Notes under the pieces: model-generated | What the model saw: the letters and a program-made list of their open reading frames with translations, nothing else | Database searches by the model: none | What the model was told of the DNA's origin: nothing | Part shown: positions 26,717-35,621 of the stretch, in pieces | How the letters are laid out: each line of letters starts with the position of its first letter | Numbering within the stretch: the stretch's first letter is position 1 | NCBI GenBank assembly: GCA_964554125.1 | Contig: CAZKNG010000004.1 | Span: forward strand, 1 to 64,000 | Direction: 5' to 3' | DNA from: JAGHBT01 sp035311885 | Lineage (GTDB): Bacteria; Krumholzibacteriota; Krumholzibacteriia; Krumholzibacteriales; WJIX01 | Length of the DNA: 64,000 nucleotides | Translations under genes and position numbers: made by a program

Positions 26717-27601
26717 ATGAGTAGAAAGCTGTCTTTTGAACATGTTGACGTTTTTTCAAAAAAACCCTTCCGGGGCAACCAACTGGCTGTTTTCCGAAAT
26801 CCCGGCAGACTTTCCCCGCAGAGGATGCTGTCGATCGCGAGGGAGATAAATTTCTCTGAAACTGTCTTTATCTTTCCCTCGAAACTGGAAGATGCTGACG
26901 CGAAAGTGCGCATATTTACCCCCTCTGAGGAACTGCCGTTTGCCGGGCATCCGGTTCTCGGCGCCGCTGATGTAATTCTAAGGCACAGGAAGGGAAGAAA
27001 GCCGTCAGAGCTTGTGCTTGAACTCCGCTCAGGGATGATAAAGGTCGATATTATTAAGAAGGGAAATTCGAAGCTCTTTTCCATGAATCAGCCGGTTCCG
27101 GAATTCGGAACAGCTGTTCAGAACAGAGGACAGGTTGCCAGAGGTCTCGGATTGAAGAGGTATGAGATCCTGGGGGGCGGGGTTGTTTCAAACGGCCTTT
27201 CTTTCCTGATGATAGAAGTGGAAGGGGAGGAAATTGTAAGCAGAGCGAAACTGAATCTCGAACAGGCTTCCAATGTGATTTCCAGGCACGGGGTATGCGG
27301 AATTTATCTGTTCGCGAGGATTAATGAAGGGGGAGAAAATATTCGCGCCCGTTTTTTCGCTCCGGGCTTATCGGTGTGGGAAGACCCCGCGACCGGTTCT
27401 GCTGCCGGCGCCATGGGCGGATATCTGGCCAGACTCCTTAAGTTTCCCAATAAATTGTCCTTAAAGGTGCGGCAGGGGATTGAAATGGGCCGTCCCAGCG
27501 AGATCAAGGTTTTTGTCCGCTGCGAGAGGGGGATGGTTAAAAGTGTAAGTGTTACCGGGTCTGTTGTACTTGTTGGAAAAGGAACTCTTCAGGTTCCGTA
27601 G
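26717..27601 (+). CDS. PhzF-family isomerase-like protein
   Basis: A 294-residue member of the PhzF/diaminopimelate-epimerase-like family. Motifs: GNQLAVF near the start, the catalytic Glu in INFSETVF, the block TPSEELPFAGHPVLGAA, and EDPATGSAAGAMGGY in the second half. Most PhzF homologues outside phenazine clusters have no known substrate, and there is no phenazine gene here. The conserved catalytic Glu suggests an active isomerase. Confidence 0.88.
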   Translation: MSRKLSFEHVDVFSKKPFRGNQLAVFRNPGRLSPQRMLSIAREINFSETVFIFPSKLEDADAKVRIFTPSEELPFAGHPVLGAADVILRHRKGRKPSELVLELRSGMIKVDIIKKGNSKLFSMNQPVPEFGTAVQNRGQVARGLGLKRYEILGGGVVSNGLSFLMIEVEGEEIVSRAKLNLEQASNVISRHGVCGIYLFARINEGGENIRARFFAPGLSVWEDPATGSAAGAMGGYLARLLKFPNKLSLKVRQGIEMGRPSEIKVFVRCERGMVKSVSVTGSVVLVGKGTLQVP

Positions 27602-27790
27602 ATTATCGCGGATTAATCGACAATTCACCCTTTTAAAATATTATATAAATTAAACTTGAAAATTTCTTCCGTTTAGTATACTATAGAAAGAAGTCGGGTT
27701 CAAATTAGAAATTACCGGGGAAGGTACTGAGAAGGCGGCCCGTGTGACCCTTTCATTGGTTCTCTTTTCCGGTATTTTATATCTTCCCTT

Positions 27791-27851
27791 AAAAGGCAAG
27801 CCCCCTGTAAAAACCCCTGGTAAAGATGCCGTCAGCCCCCAGCTGCCTTTT
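27791..27851. repeat. Inverted repeat after the S9 peptidase gene
   Basis: AAAAGGCA at 27791-27798 pairs with TGCCTTTT at 27844-27851 around a 45-base centre. The centre also holds a direct repeat of AGCCCCC. On the minus strand it lies just past the stop of the S9 peptidase, so it may help end that transcript. The long loop makes this uncertain. Confidence 0.35.
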
Positions 27852-27884
27852 TGCGGGCGGAGTTTCCAACCATCTGCCGGACTT

Positions 27885-29933
27885 TTACATTTTTAAGTAT
27901 TCAGCGAACCATTTGTGTATCGTATTCCACCACAGCTCTGCGTTCAGAGGTTTCTGAACGAAGTGATCTTCGTCGGGGTAGAAGAGAAGTTTCGATTCCA
28001 CACCCTGGCGCTGGAGAGCGGTGAAGAATTCAAGCCCCTGGGTGTATGGTACCCTGAAATCGTTTTCACCGTGAATAACAAGGCAGGGAGTCTTGAAATT
28101 CTCCGCGTATGTACTCGGTGAAAATTTTCTGTACATTTCGGGGTTTGTCCATGGAGTTCCTTTAAACTCCCATTCGGGGAACCACAGCTCTTCGGTAGCT
28201 CCGTACATACTTGTCTGGTTGTAAACTCCGTCATGCGAGACCAGGCATTCAAATCTGTCGGTATGCCCCTCTATCCAGTTTATCATAAATCCGCCGTAGG
28301 AAGCGCCCGCGGCACCCACTCTGTTTGTGTCTATACAGGTGTAATTATTCAGCACGTAATCCGTGCCTTTCATTATATCGACATATGGACGGCCGCCCCA
28401 GTCTCCGCTTATAGCACTGGTAAATTCCTGCCCGTAGCCGGTGCTTCCGGTGAAATTGAACATGGTTACAATGTATCCCGGGGAGGCGAACATCTGAACA
28501 TTCCATCTGTAATGGAATTCATCACCGAAAGCTCCCTGAGGCCCTCCGTGGATGAGAACTACCAGCGGATATTTCTTTTCCTTGTCAAAGAAGGGCGGTT
28601 TTACAAGAAGGCCGTGTATCTCTTTTGATTCGGCCCCTTCAAACCAGAATTCTTCGGCCGGATTCATCTTCAGGTTACTTAGTAATTCTCCGTTTATATC
28701 GGTAAGCTGGGTTATTTCATCACCTTCTGTTGTCGCTCTATATAATTCGGTAGGGTGTGAAATATCCTGTCTTGAAATTATAATCTCTTTGCCGCCGGGA
28801 GTTATCCGCAGATTCGTATTGAATTTATCCGTGAGAATAAATTCCGCGTCGCCGCCGCCGGCGGAAACCCTGCCGATACAGATCCGGCCGTGTTTTTCGC
28901 TGTTGAAATATATATTTCTGCTATCCGGGGCCCATGTGAAATTTCCTATGCTGTAGTCGAAGTCTTCCGTCAGATTGCGGGCTTTACCGGTTTTCCTGTC
29001 ATAGAGCATAAGCCTGTATCTGTCGGCTTCGAATCCCGGAGTAAACTGGGCGCGGTAAGCTATAAATTTTCCGTTCGGAGAGTAGCGCGGGTTATTGTCA
29101 TTAGAGAGGTTTTCCTCTGTAATCGATTCGGGGGCGCCGCCCGGCAGGCTCATTATGTAAAGATCATTATTAGTCGAGGTGGCGATAACGGAATCCGGGT
29201 TCATAGTAAAACATATTTCTTTTCCATCGGGAGAAAAGGAATAATCTCTTTCGCCGCCCAGGGAGATAGGAGGCACATCAGTTTCCCCTTTATTTATTTC
29301 GGTAATCGCTGAACCTTCAGTGTCGGTTAGAAAGAGGTGGCTCCACCGCCCGTCTCTCCAGCTATTCCAGTGGCGGTACATAAGGCGGTCTATAACTCTC
29401 GCCTTTACCTTACCCTCTTTGGATTCCTCAAGTTTTTCCCTGTTGCATTCCATATCCGGGCATTCCGGGTATACATTTGACGTAAAAGCAAGTGTGGCCC
29501 CGTCAGGCGACCACAGGGGCGCGGATACCCCTGTCGGGATATCGGTTACGCGGCGGACTTCACCTTCCTCTATGGATAGAATCCATATTTGAGGTGTTTC
29601 TTCCCTGTCGGAGATGAAAGCTATTTTCTTTCCGTCGGGGGACCAGCAGGGCGCGTAGTCGTTGCTTTCGCTCCCGACAATTTTTTTCGGGAGGCCCCCG
29701 GCTACGGGAACACTGTAGATATCTTTACGGGACGAATTATCTTCCTTGTCGAACCAGGTCACGGTGAAGATAACCGTTTCTCCATCGGGCGAGATCTCAA
29801 AATCTCCGATCCTTCCGAATGAAATGAGGTCATCGAAAGTTATAGCTCTTTTTTCCTTCCCGCTCAGCTGAGGGGATTGAACAAGTAGAAGACAGATAAC
29901 CAGGCAAGCGGTGAATATAATACCCTGTTTCAT
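27885..29933 (-). CDS. Exported S9-family prolyl oligopeptidase-like peptidase
   Basis: A 682-residue serine peptidase. A signal peptide (residues 1-25, ending near LSGK) is followed by a WD40-like propeller with several SPDG motifs (about 40-430) and an alpha/beta hydrolase domain. The nucleophile lies in GASYGGFM and the His in DEDHFVQKP; the Asp lies in the HGENDFRVP stretch. Typical of acylaminoacyl/dipeptidyl peptidases (S9C). The ATG at 29933 follows AAAGGGAGG; a longer reading from 30005 has no ribosome-binding site. Probably periplasmic. Confidence 0.92.
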   Translation of the reverse strand: MKQGIIFTACLVICLLLVQSPQLSGKEKRAITFDDLISFGRIGDFEISPDGETVIFTVTWFDKEDNSSRKDIYSVPVAGGLPKKIVGSESNDYAPCWSPDGKKIAFISDREETPQIWILSIEEGEVRRVTDIPTGVSAPLWSPDGATLAFTSNVYPECPDMECNREKLEESKEGKVKARVIDRLMYRHWNSWRDGRWSHLFLTDTEGSAITEINKGETDVPPISLGGERDYSFSPDGKEICFTMNPDSVIATSTNNDLYIMSLPGGAPESITEENLSNDNNPRYSPNGKFIAYRAQFTPGFEADRYRLMLYDRKTGKARNLTEDFDYSIGNFTWAPDSRNIYFNSEKHGRICIGRVSAGGGDAEFILTDKFNTNLRITPGGKEIIISRQDISHPTELYRATTEGDEITQLTDINGELLSNLKMNPAEEFWFEGAESKEIHGLLVKPPFFDKEKKYPLVVLIHGGPQGAFGDEFHYRWNVQMFASPGYIVTMFNFTGSTGYGQEFTSAISGDWGGRPYVDIMKGTDYVLNNYTCIDTNRVGAAGASYGGFMINWIEGHTDRFECLVSHDGVYNQTSMYGATEELWFPEWEFKGTPWTNPEMYRKFSPSTYAENFKTPCLVIHGENDFRVPYTQGLEFFTALQRQGVESKLLFYPDEDHFVQKPLNAELWWNTIHKWFAEYLKM

Positions 29934-30036
29934 TTTTAATCCTCCCTTTAGGTCAGTATTTTTAAATATCAGGTATAGAATATTGGCAGGTGAGATACCT
30001 GTCAAGATCTTTGCGGATTTTACTCCGGCCGCTTGA

Positions 30037-30717
30037 TTACTTCTTTTTCAGTATGATCCTCGCGTCAGCTATCACACAATCCGGCCCCCGGCATATAACG
30101 GGGTTTAGATCTATAGATTCAATCTTTTCTTTAAGTTCCATAACCAATTCGGAGAATTTAACCAGCGTTGAGGATAATTTATCCGTATTTACAGGCCGGC
30201 TTCCCCTGAAACCTTCTATTAATTTTTTTGCTTTGAGATCACCTGTCATCGATTTAACATCCGTTTTACTGACCGGGGCCATTCTTATGGAGGTATCGCC
30301 GTACAATTCCACTCCAACTCCTCCTATCCCCATTAGCACTACAGGTCCGAACTGCTCGTCTATCTTCGCCCCTATAATCAATTCGGTGCCCGATACCATC
30401 TTTTCCACAAAGAGACCCGCAAACCCATCCATCTTGCTGAAGCGGTTAAAGACAGTTTTTAATCTTTTATCATTATCGATATTAACCTCAACACCTCCCA
30501 CGTCTGATTTATGGATTATTTCAGGGGATACTACCTTTGCTACCACGGGATATCCCGTTTTATTCGCGAAACGGGCCGCTTCCTCAGCGCTCGAGGCAAG
30601 TGTGTGCTCGGGTAAGTCAAAGCCTGATATTCTTAATATTCTCTTAGCATCCGGCTCGAGTACCCAGCCGTTCTTTTTGGAATTTTTCAGAATATCGAGG
30701 ATTTCTCCGTTTACCAT
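30037..30717 (-). CDS. Acyl-CoA synthetase (ADP-forming), beta subunit
   Basis: A 226-residue ATP-grasp subunit of the ADP-forming acetate-CoA ligase (ACD). This enzyme turns acyl-CoA, ADP and phosphate into acid, CoA and ATP. It shows the family segment HKSDVGGVEV with the mobile-loop His, GIGGVGVELYGD, and the closing SIDLNPV. It overlaps the alpha-subunit gene by 7 bases, so the two are one operon with the alpha gene first. Provides substrate-level phosphorylation in fermentative or syntrophic metabolism. Confidence 0.9.
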   Translation of the reverse strand: MVNGEILDILKNSKKNGWVLEPDAKRILRISGFDLPEHTLASSAEEAARFANKTGYPVVAKVVSPEIIHKSDVGGVEVNIDNDKRLKTVFNRFSKMDGFAGLFVEKMVSGTELIIGAKIDEQFGPVVLMGIGGVGVELYGDTSIRMAPVSKTDVKSMTGDLKAKKLIEGFRGSRPVNTDKLSSTLVKFSELVMELKEKIESIDLNPVICRGPDCVIADARIILKKK

Positions 30718-32078
30718 GGGTTATACCTCTTCATAGCTTCTACCATTAGAATTGCTCCGTCAATTGAGCGGGCCACGGGGACATTGTTAAGCTGGAATCC
30801 TTCGATGATCATTCGGTATCTCTCGACATGAGGGACATAGGCGACGATCGGTTTGCTGATTTCCTGATAAAGCTGGCTGAGCCGGGCTCCCACATCGGTT
30901 GTAACTTCCGGAAGATACGGCAGGAGGAGCACAAGAATGCAGTCAATCTCCTTAAGCTTGCCTAATTCTGAAGCCGCGGTCACAAAATCATCGTCACGGG
31001 CGCTCCCTGTCAGGTCGAGGGGATTCCCCAGTGAAGCAATGGGCTGAATGCTGGAAGAAAGTTTCTTCCTGATATGATTCTGGGTTTTTTCAGGTAAGGG
31101 CGGTACCTCCAGTCCTGATATATCACATCTGTCCACGGCTACAGCGCCGTGACCGCCGCTGGCGGTGACAATACCCACTTTTCCCGATATCGATTCCGGG
31201 TAGCAGCTCAATGACTCACAGAAGGAGATCATTTCATATTCATCTCTTGCTTCCACCATCCCGAACTGCTTCGTAACAGAGGAGAATACATTGTAATCCC
31301 CCGCGATTGAAGCTGTGTGGCTCGAGACTGCTCTGCTTCCCGCCGCGCTCTGTCCGCCCTTCATTATTATTACAGGTTTTGGAAACCTGCTGGCTGTCTG
31401 CACAAACTCGCGGCCTTCACCCGGGCCGAACCCTTCTATATAGAATGCAATAACATCGGTCATGTCATCTCTGGCAAAGAAGGTAAGCAGGTCCAGCTCA
31501 TTCACAACAGCTTTGTTTCCAATACTTACGGCTCGTGAAAGCCCTACCCCCTGTCCTGCGAATTTAACCATCTGATCGACGAGAATACCGCCGCTCTGAC
31601 TGACCAGCGCTACATTACCCGATTCCGGTTTTACCATTCTTTCGCTGGGTAGGAAGAAGGAGTCAACAGAACCCGGCGAATATATTCCGAGACAGTTGGG
31701 GCCTATTATTGGAAAGTCAGCTTCTTCGACAGCTTCAAGGAGTTTCTTTTTCAAATCTCCGCGGCCGGCTTCGGCAAAACCGCCTGAGATAACAGCCGCG
31801 CTGCCGACCCAGCGCTCGATGCAGTCGCTCAAAACAGCCGGTACGTACTCAGCCCGGATTGCTATGATCACCAGGTCGATTTTCTCGGGGATATCCTTTA
31901 TGCTCTTATAAATTTTTTCCTTGTAATATACTCCGCCTTTGGGGTTTACGGCATAGACCTTCACGGGATAGCGGAAGTAGTTTTTATTGTAGATCACATT
32001 CGCCGGGTGGCGGTCGTTTGTCAGGGAAACCCCGACCACCGCTATTGTTTTGGGTTCAAACAGTCTCAGGAAATCCAA
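30711..32078 (-). CDS. Acyl-CoA synthetase (ADP-forming), alpha subunit
   Basis: A 455-residue subunit with an N-terminal CoA-binding Rossmann domain (IAVVGVSLTNDRHPANVIY) and two ligase-CoA domains. The phosphorylated active-site His is visible in SSHTASIAGDYN, and GPNCLGIYSP is the usual CoA-domain motif. Partners with the ATP-grasp subunit encoded just downstream. Substrate range (acetate, or branched and aromatic acids) cannot be read from sequence. Confidence 0.9.
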   Translation of the reverse strand: MDFLRLFEPKTIAVVGVSLTNDRHPANVIYNKNYFRYPVKVYAVNPKGGVYYKEKIYKSIKDIPEKIDLVIIAIRAEYVPAVLSDCIERWVGSAAVISGGFAEAGRGDLKKKLLEAVEEADFPIIGPNCLGIYSPGSVDSFFLPSERMVKPESGNVALVSQSGGILVDQMVKFAGQGVGLSRAVSIGNKAVVNELDLLTFFARDDMTDVIAFYIEGFGPGEGREFVQTASRFPKPVIIMKGGQSAAGSRAVSSHTASIAGDYNVFSSVTKQFGMVEARDEYEMISFCESLSCYPESISGKVGIVTASGGHGAVAVDRCDISGLEVPPLPEKTQNHIRKKLSSSIQPIASLGNPLDLTGSARDDDFVTAASELGKLKEIDCILVLLLPYLPEVTTDVGARLSQLYQEISKPIVAYVPHVERYRMIIEGFQLNNVPVARSIDGAILMVEAMKRYNPW

Positions 32079-32670
32079 TTGCTCTCCTATGGATAAAAGA
32101 TATTTATTATTTTACATCCTGATATATACAACATCTTCTGTCAAGCGGATACCGTTTTTAAGATTATTATCAAAATTTATTCATTGAATTCAACACAAAT
32201 TTTTTGAAGTAAATTTATAATTACTTCAGGCGGGAATAAATACGAAATAGTATCTACACTTTTTCTTTTCCTTTTTTAAGGCTCGGAGTTCCAGGCGGAG
32301 AAAGCTGTATATATTATTGAAGCAGGGGCCAATATAAGTTTATTCCGGAAGATAGCCGCTTGTGGCATCTTCCGGATGCTTATAAGCGAAATGGGAAGCA
32401 AATAACACGGCGGTGATAGATATTATTGTATTTATTGTCTTGTTAGAGTTGGCATTTAACATTAGCATGGAGAAACCGGGGATAGATGCCGGCAATAAGC
32501 GCTATATCCGGACGGATATAGCCCGGCAACACACTATATCCAGCTGTTTCTGTTTTCCGCTTTCGGAATACCGTTTTCCGGTGTATCGGCGGGGAGCAGG
32601 AAGCCCGGTTCTTTCAATGCCGGTTCTGAGAGATGAACCCTGTGGGTTGTTAATGAAAAGGAGTTGAATC
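32079..32670. other. Divergent intergenic region, 592 bases
   Basis: AT-rich on the left half, where the ACD promoter should be. It holds a strong hairpin at 32343-32376. A frame from 32413 to 32667 starts with GTG, has no ribosome-binding site, and gives a Cys/Arg-rich product with no family pattern, so I do not call it a gene. The right end holds AAAAGGAG for the amidase gene. Confidence 0.5.
32343..32376. repeat. Perfect inverted repeat with GC-rich tip
   Basis: TCCGGAAGAT at 32344 pairs with ATCTTCCGGA ending at 32376. A bulged A is followed by GCC paired with GGC around a six-base loop, giving 13 base pairs. It is not followed by a T run on either strand. It could be a leader-RNA structure or a protein-binding site upstream of the amidase gene. 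Confidence 0.5.
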
Positions 32671-34335
32671 ATGTTTACCAGACGGATTGCTTGTTACGCG
32701 GTAATAGCGGTTGTTGCTGCTGTTCTTCTCTGCGCTTTATCCTGCGGGAGGGAAGATCAGGGGGAAATCGAAAGGGCCGATGTGGAAAGGGCGGGGAAGT
32801 TAACAGGACTTGAATTTACGGTTTCTGAGATAGATTCCATGCTGGAGGATTTAACCGCCAATCTCCATTCCTATCGTAAGTTCAGAGAGGCGCGGATATC
32901 AAACGCGGTCCCGCCCGCGCTGCTCTTTAACCCTGTTCCGGCAGGAGCGGAGTTTGAAGGGAAGGAAAGCGGCTTGAAATTCAGCCCCGCCGAAGATGTA
33001 GAGGTCCCGGAGGATCTCGAAAAACTCTCCTTCTGCTCAGTGCGCCAGCTGGCCGGATTGATACGAGAGCGCAGGATAACTTCAACAGAGCTTACCAGGA
33101 TGTATATATCGAGATTGAAGCGGTACGGCCCGGAGCTTAAATGTGTTATCACACTGACAGAAGAGCTGGCTTTAAAGCAGGCCGGGCGGGCTGACCGCGA
33201 GATAGCGGAAGGCAATTACCGGGGGGTTCTTCACGGTATTCCTTACGGAGTCAAAGATCTTTTTTCTGTGAAGGGGTATAAAACTACCTGGGGAGCTATG
33301 CCCTACAGGGATCAGGTGATAGATGAGAATGCCGCAGTTATAGATAAGCTTAATAAAGCGGGAGCTGTCCTGGTCGCGAAACTTACCCTGGGCGCCCTCG
33401 CCTGGGGAGATGTGTGGTACGGCGGGAAGACGCTTAATCCCTGGAATCTGGAGGAAGGATCGAGCGGATCTTCCGCGGGCCCGGCTTCGGCCGCGGCCGC
33501 AGGACTTGTCGCGTTTTCAATAGGAACGGAGACGTGGGGGTCTATAGTATCACCCTCGACGCGATGCGGTGTAACAGGGCTGCGCCCCACATTCGGAAGG
33601 GTCAGCCGCTCCGGGGCGATGGCGCTGAGCTGGTCGATGGATAAGATAGGCCCGATATGCAGATATGTCGAAGACTGCGCTGTCGTTTTCGACGCCATTC
33701 GCGGCCCGGCCGGAAATGACGCTGCGGCGGTCGATCTTCCCTTCAATTACAATTATGATATCGATCTTGAGGATATGAGGATAGGATATCTTAAAGGGCT
33801 CTTCGAAAGTGATTACCGGCAGAAGGAAACAGATGCCGCCGCATTGAGAAAGATGCGTGAGCTCGGCGCCGAATTGATACCGGTGGAACTGCCGGATTTT
33901 CCGGTAGAGAGCATGTCTTTTATTCTGAATGCCGAAGCCGCCGCCGCTTTCGACCGGCTTACCCGCTCCGGAGAGGACGACATGATGGTAAGACAGGGCA
34001 GAAACGCGTGGCCCAATGTGTTCAGAGCCTCGCGGCTGATCCCCGCGGTTGAATATATCCGGGCGAACCGCGTGCGGTATAAGCTCATTCAGGAGATGGA
34101 AGATATGGATGTGGATCTGTATCTCGCGCCTTCTTTCGGCGGGAATAACCTTCTTCTCACTAATCTGACCGGGCATCCGTGCGTGGTGGTCCCTAACGGC
34201 TTTGACAGCGGTGGAGATCCGGTCAGCATAAGTTTTATAGGCAAACTCTTCGAAGAGGGTAAACTTATGGCAGTGGCAAAGAAGTATCAGGACGCGGCGG
34301 GGTTCAAAGATAAGCATCCTCCTCTCTTTCGCTGA
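32671..34335 (+). CDS. Amidase-signature lipoprotein
   Basis: A 554-residue amidase. The Ser-cisSer-Lys triad is recognisable: Lys in GVKDLFSV, cis-Ser in GSSGSSAGP, and the nucleophile Ser in GTETWGSIVSPS. An N-terminal lipobox (ALSC, Cys25) predicts attachment to a membrane. About 100 extra residues lie before the core domain. It hydrolyses amide bonds; the substrate is unknown. AAAAGGAGTTGAATC lies before the ATG. Confidence 0.9.
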   Translation: MFTRRIACYAVIAVVAAVLLCALSCGREDQGEIERADVERAGKLTGLEFTVSEIDSMLEDLTANLHSYRKFREARISNAVPPALLFNPVPAGAEFEGKESGLKFSPAEDVEVPEDLEKLSFCSVRQLAGLIRERRITSTELTRMYISRLKRYGPELKCVITLTEELALKQAGRADREIAEGNYRGVLHGIPYGVKDLFSVKGYKTTWGAMPYRDQVIDENAAVIDKLNKAGAVLVAKLTLGALAWGDVWYGGKTLNPWNLEEGSSGSSAGPASAAAAGLVAFSIGTETWGSIVSPSTRCGVTGLRPTFGRVSRSGAMALSWSMDKIGPICRYVEDCAVVFDAIRGPAGNDAAAVDLPFNYNYDIDLEDMRIGYLKGLFESDYRQKETDAAALRKMRELGAELIPVELPDFPVESMSFILNAEAAAAFDRLTRSGEDDMMVRQGRNAWPNVFRASRLIPAVEYIRANRVRYKLIQEMEDMDVDLYLAPSFGGNNLLLTNLTGHPCVVVPNGFDSGGDPVSISFIGKLFEEGKLMAVAKKYQDAAGFKDKHPPLFR

Positions 34336-34459
34336 GGCTTTTTTGCAAAACACGGCGGAAAAGCGATTAATACTTTTAAAAGCAGGCGTAAAATCTTATT
34401 ATTTCATAGTTGACTTATAAGACCTTTTGCCGCGGCGGGTTTTCCCGGCCGGAGAAGCT

Positions 34460-34801
34460 ATGAGAATACTTAGAAAGCCTGTAAAGATAGATGAATTGAA
34501 AAAAATCGCCGCGGATACATTCGGTGATATGGTCAAGGCTGTCGTCGATGTACGTCTGGGGCTTATCGTGATTGACGCCGAACTGCATTCTGATCAGGAA
34601 GCGTTGCTGATAGCAAACGGTTCCGGTCAGAAAGATCTGTGGGGTATAAATTTCTACCCTTACCTGGAAGGCGATGATTTTGTCGAATTCGATTCTATGA
34701 TCAACATGCGTCCTTCCGGGGGGAACATGAGCCGAGGAGTGGATGATCCTTCGGTACGAAAAGCGATTCTCAAAATAGTAGACAGATGGGTAAAGAGATG
34801 A
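34460..34801 (+). CDS. DUF5674 family protein
   Basis: A 113-residue protein that resembles DUF5674 from memory: KKIAADTFGDMVKAVVD, ELHSDQEALL, DLWGINFYP, and FDSMINMRPS. Function unknown. ATG 34460 follows GGAGAAGCT; the longer start at 34427 would add a segment with no family match. It is the first gene of a run that continues into umuD, umuC and an SRAP gene, with an overlap to the next gene. Confidence 0.8.
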   Translation: MRILRKPVKIDELKKIAADTFGDMVKAVVDVRLGLIVIDAELHSDQEALLIANGSGQKDLWGINFYPYLEGDDFVEFDSMINMRPSGGNMSRGVDDPSVRKAILKIVDRWVKR

Positions 34802-35124
34802 ATTACCGGCATAAAGACCTTGCTTCGGGAAGATGGCGGGAATTATCTCTTTCTACGCAGTTGGCCAATATCGGCAGTGAAGTCAGCCGCGCGCTCAACT
34901 GGCGGAAGAAGGAGAATGGGGAATACTCCAGGCGGGCCGCCGCGAGAGCCCTTGAACTGCTTGATTTGAGTCTCGGTTCCACCAGGTCGTTTCCGAGGCT
35001 CAAGGAGCTGGCCCGTCTGCGCGAAGCCGTAGTTGATTACTTCTACGGGACCAACCAGTTCTCATCCTCTGAAGAGTTGTGGAGGAAATACTTTGACCAT
35101 TTTAATTTCGCCGCGCGGAAATAA
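34798..35124 (+). CDS. Small conserved protein of unknown function in the umu operon
   Basis: About 108 residues, largely helical with many Arg, Leu and Glu, and a C-terminal YFDHFNFAARK. The start ATG overlaps the stop of the DUF5674 gene (ATGA), which shows coupling. An ATG at 34786 is also possible. Segments such as LANIGSEVSRALNW recall, from memory, small proteins of candidate-phylum genomes, but I cannot name the family. Position upstream of umuD suggests a role in the damage response. Confidence 0.65.
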   Translation: MNYRHKDLASGRWRELSLSTQLANIGSEVSRALNWRKKENGEYSRRAAARALELLDLSLGSTRSFPRLKELARLREAVVDYFYGTNQFSSSEELWRKYFDHFNFAARK

Positions 35125-35166
35125 AACGGACACGCAATCGGTCAATACCGGGATCGGAGACACACT

Positions 35167-35619
35167 GTGATAAAGATGAAGAGAATAAAGACGACGCCGA
35201 AGATAGATTTTTACACGGCTGATATATCTTCCGAGATGCAGCTTCCTTATGTCGACAGCGGTATAGCCGCGGGATTTCCGTCTCCCGCTGAAGATTATAT
35301 CGATCTGGCCCTCGATCTCAACAAAGAACTCGTAAGTAATCCAAGTTCCACATTTTACGGCCGGGTAAAAGGTTCCTCGATGAAAGACGCCGGCATTCAT
35401 AACGGCGATATTCTCGTTATCGACAAATCCCTCGAGCCGGTAAACGGAAGAGTGGCCGTCTGTTTTATAGACGGCGAATTTACCCTTAAGAGAATAAAAT
35501 TCATCGGGGAAAGGCTTTTTCTCGTTCCCGATAATGAAGATTATGACCCGGTTGAGGTGACGCCGGAAAACGATTTTATTGTCTGGGGTATAGTTACCTA
35601 TATTATCAAGAAGATGTAG
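35167..35619 (+). CDS. umuD: UmuD-like S24 peptidase
   Basis: A 150-residue LexA/UmuD-type protein. The self-cleavage site is AG in IAAGFPSPAEDY, the nucleophile Ser is in GSSMKDAGI, and the Lys in FTLKRIK. Cleavage would activate the translesion polymerase encoded next. GTG at 35167 is chosen as GGAG lies seven bases ahead. It is separated from umuC by two bases. Confidence 0.9.
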   Translation: MIKMKRIKTTPKIDFYTADISSEMQLPYVDSGIAAGFPSPAEDYIDLALDLNKELVSNPSSTFYGRVKGSSMKDAGIHNGDILVIDKSLEPVNGRVAVCFIDGEFTLKRIKFIGERLFLVPDNEDYDPVEVTPENDFIVWGIVTYIIKKM

Positions 35620-35621
35620 CC

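Noticed and set aside
29990..30736. Plus-strand frame of 248 codons opposite the ACD beta subunit
   Set aside because: Antisense shadow of a well-supported ATP-grasp gene; Ser/Pro-rich product without a pattern.
32413..32667. 84-codon frame upstream of the amidase
   Set aside because: GTG start without a ribosome-binding site, and a product without family features; more likely a leader region.
33550..34353. Long minus-strand open frame (267 codons) opposite the amidase gene
   Set aside because: Shadow of the amidase coding sequence; no family pattern, and the opposite strand has all triad motifs.
34336..35166. LexA-type operator for the umu cassette
   Set aside because: I looked for CTGT-N8-ACAG and GAAC-N4-GTTC patterns and found none convincing.
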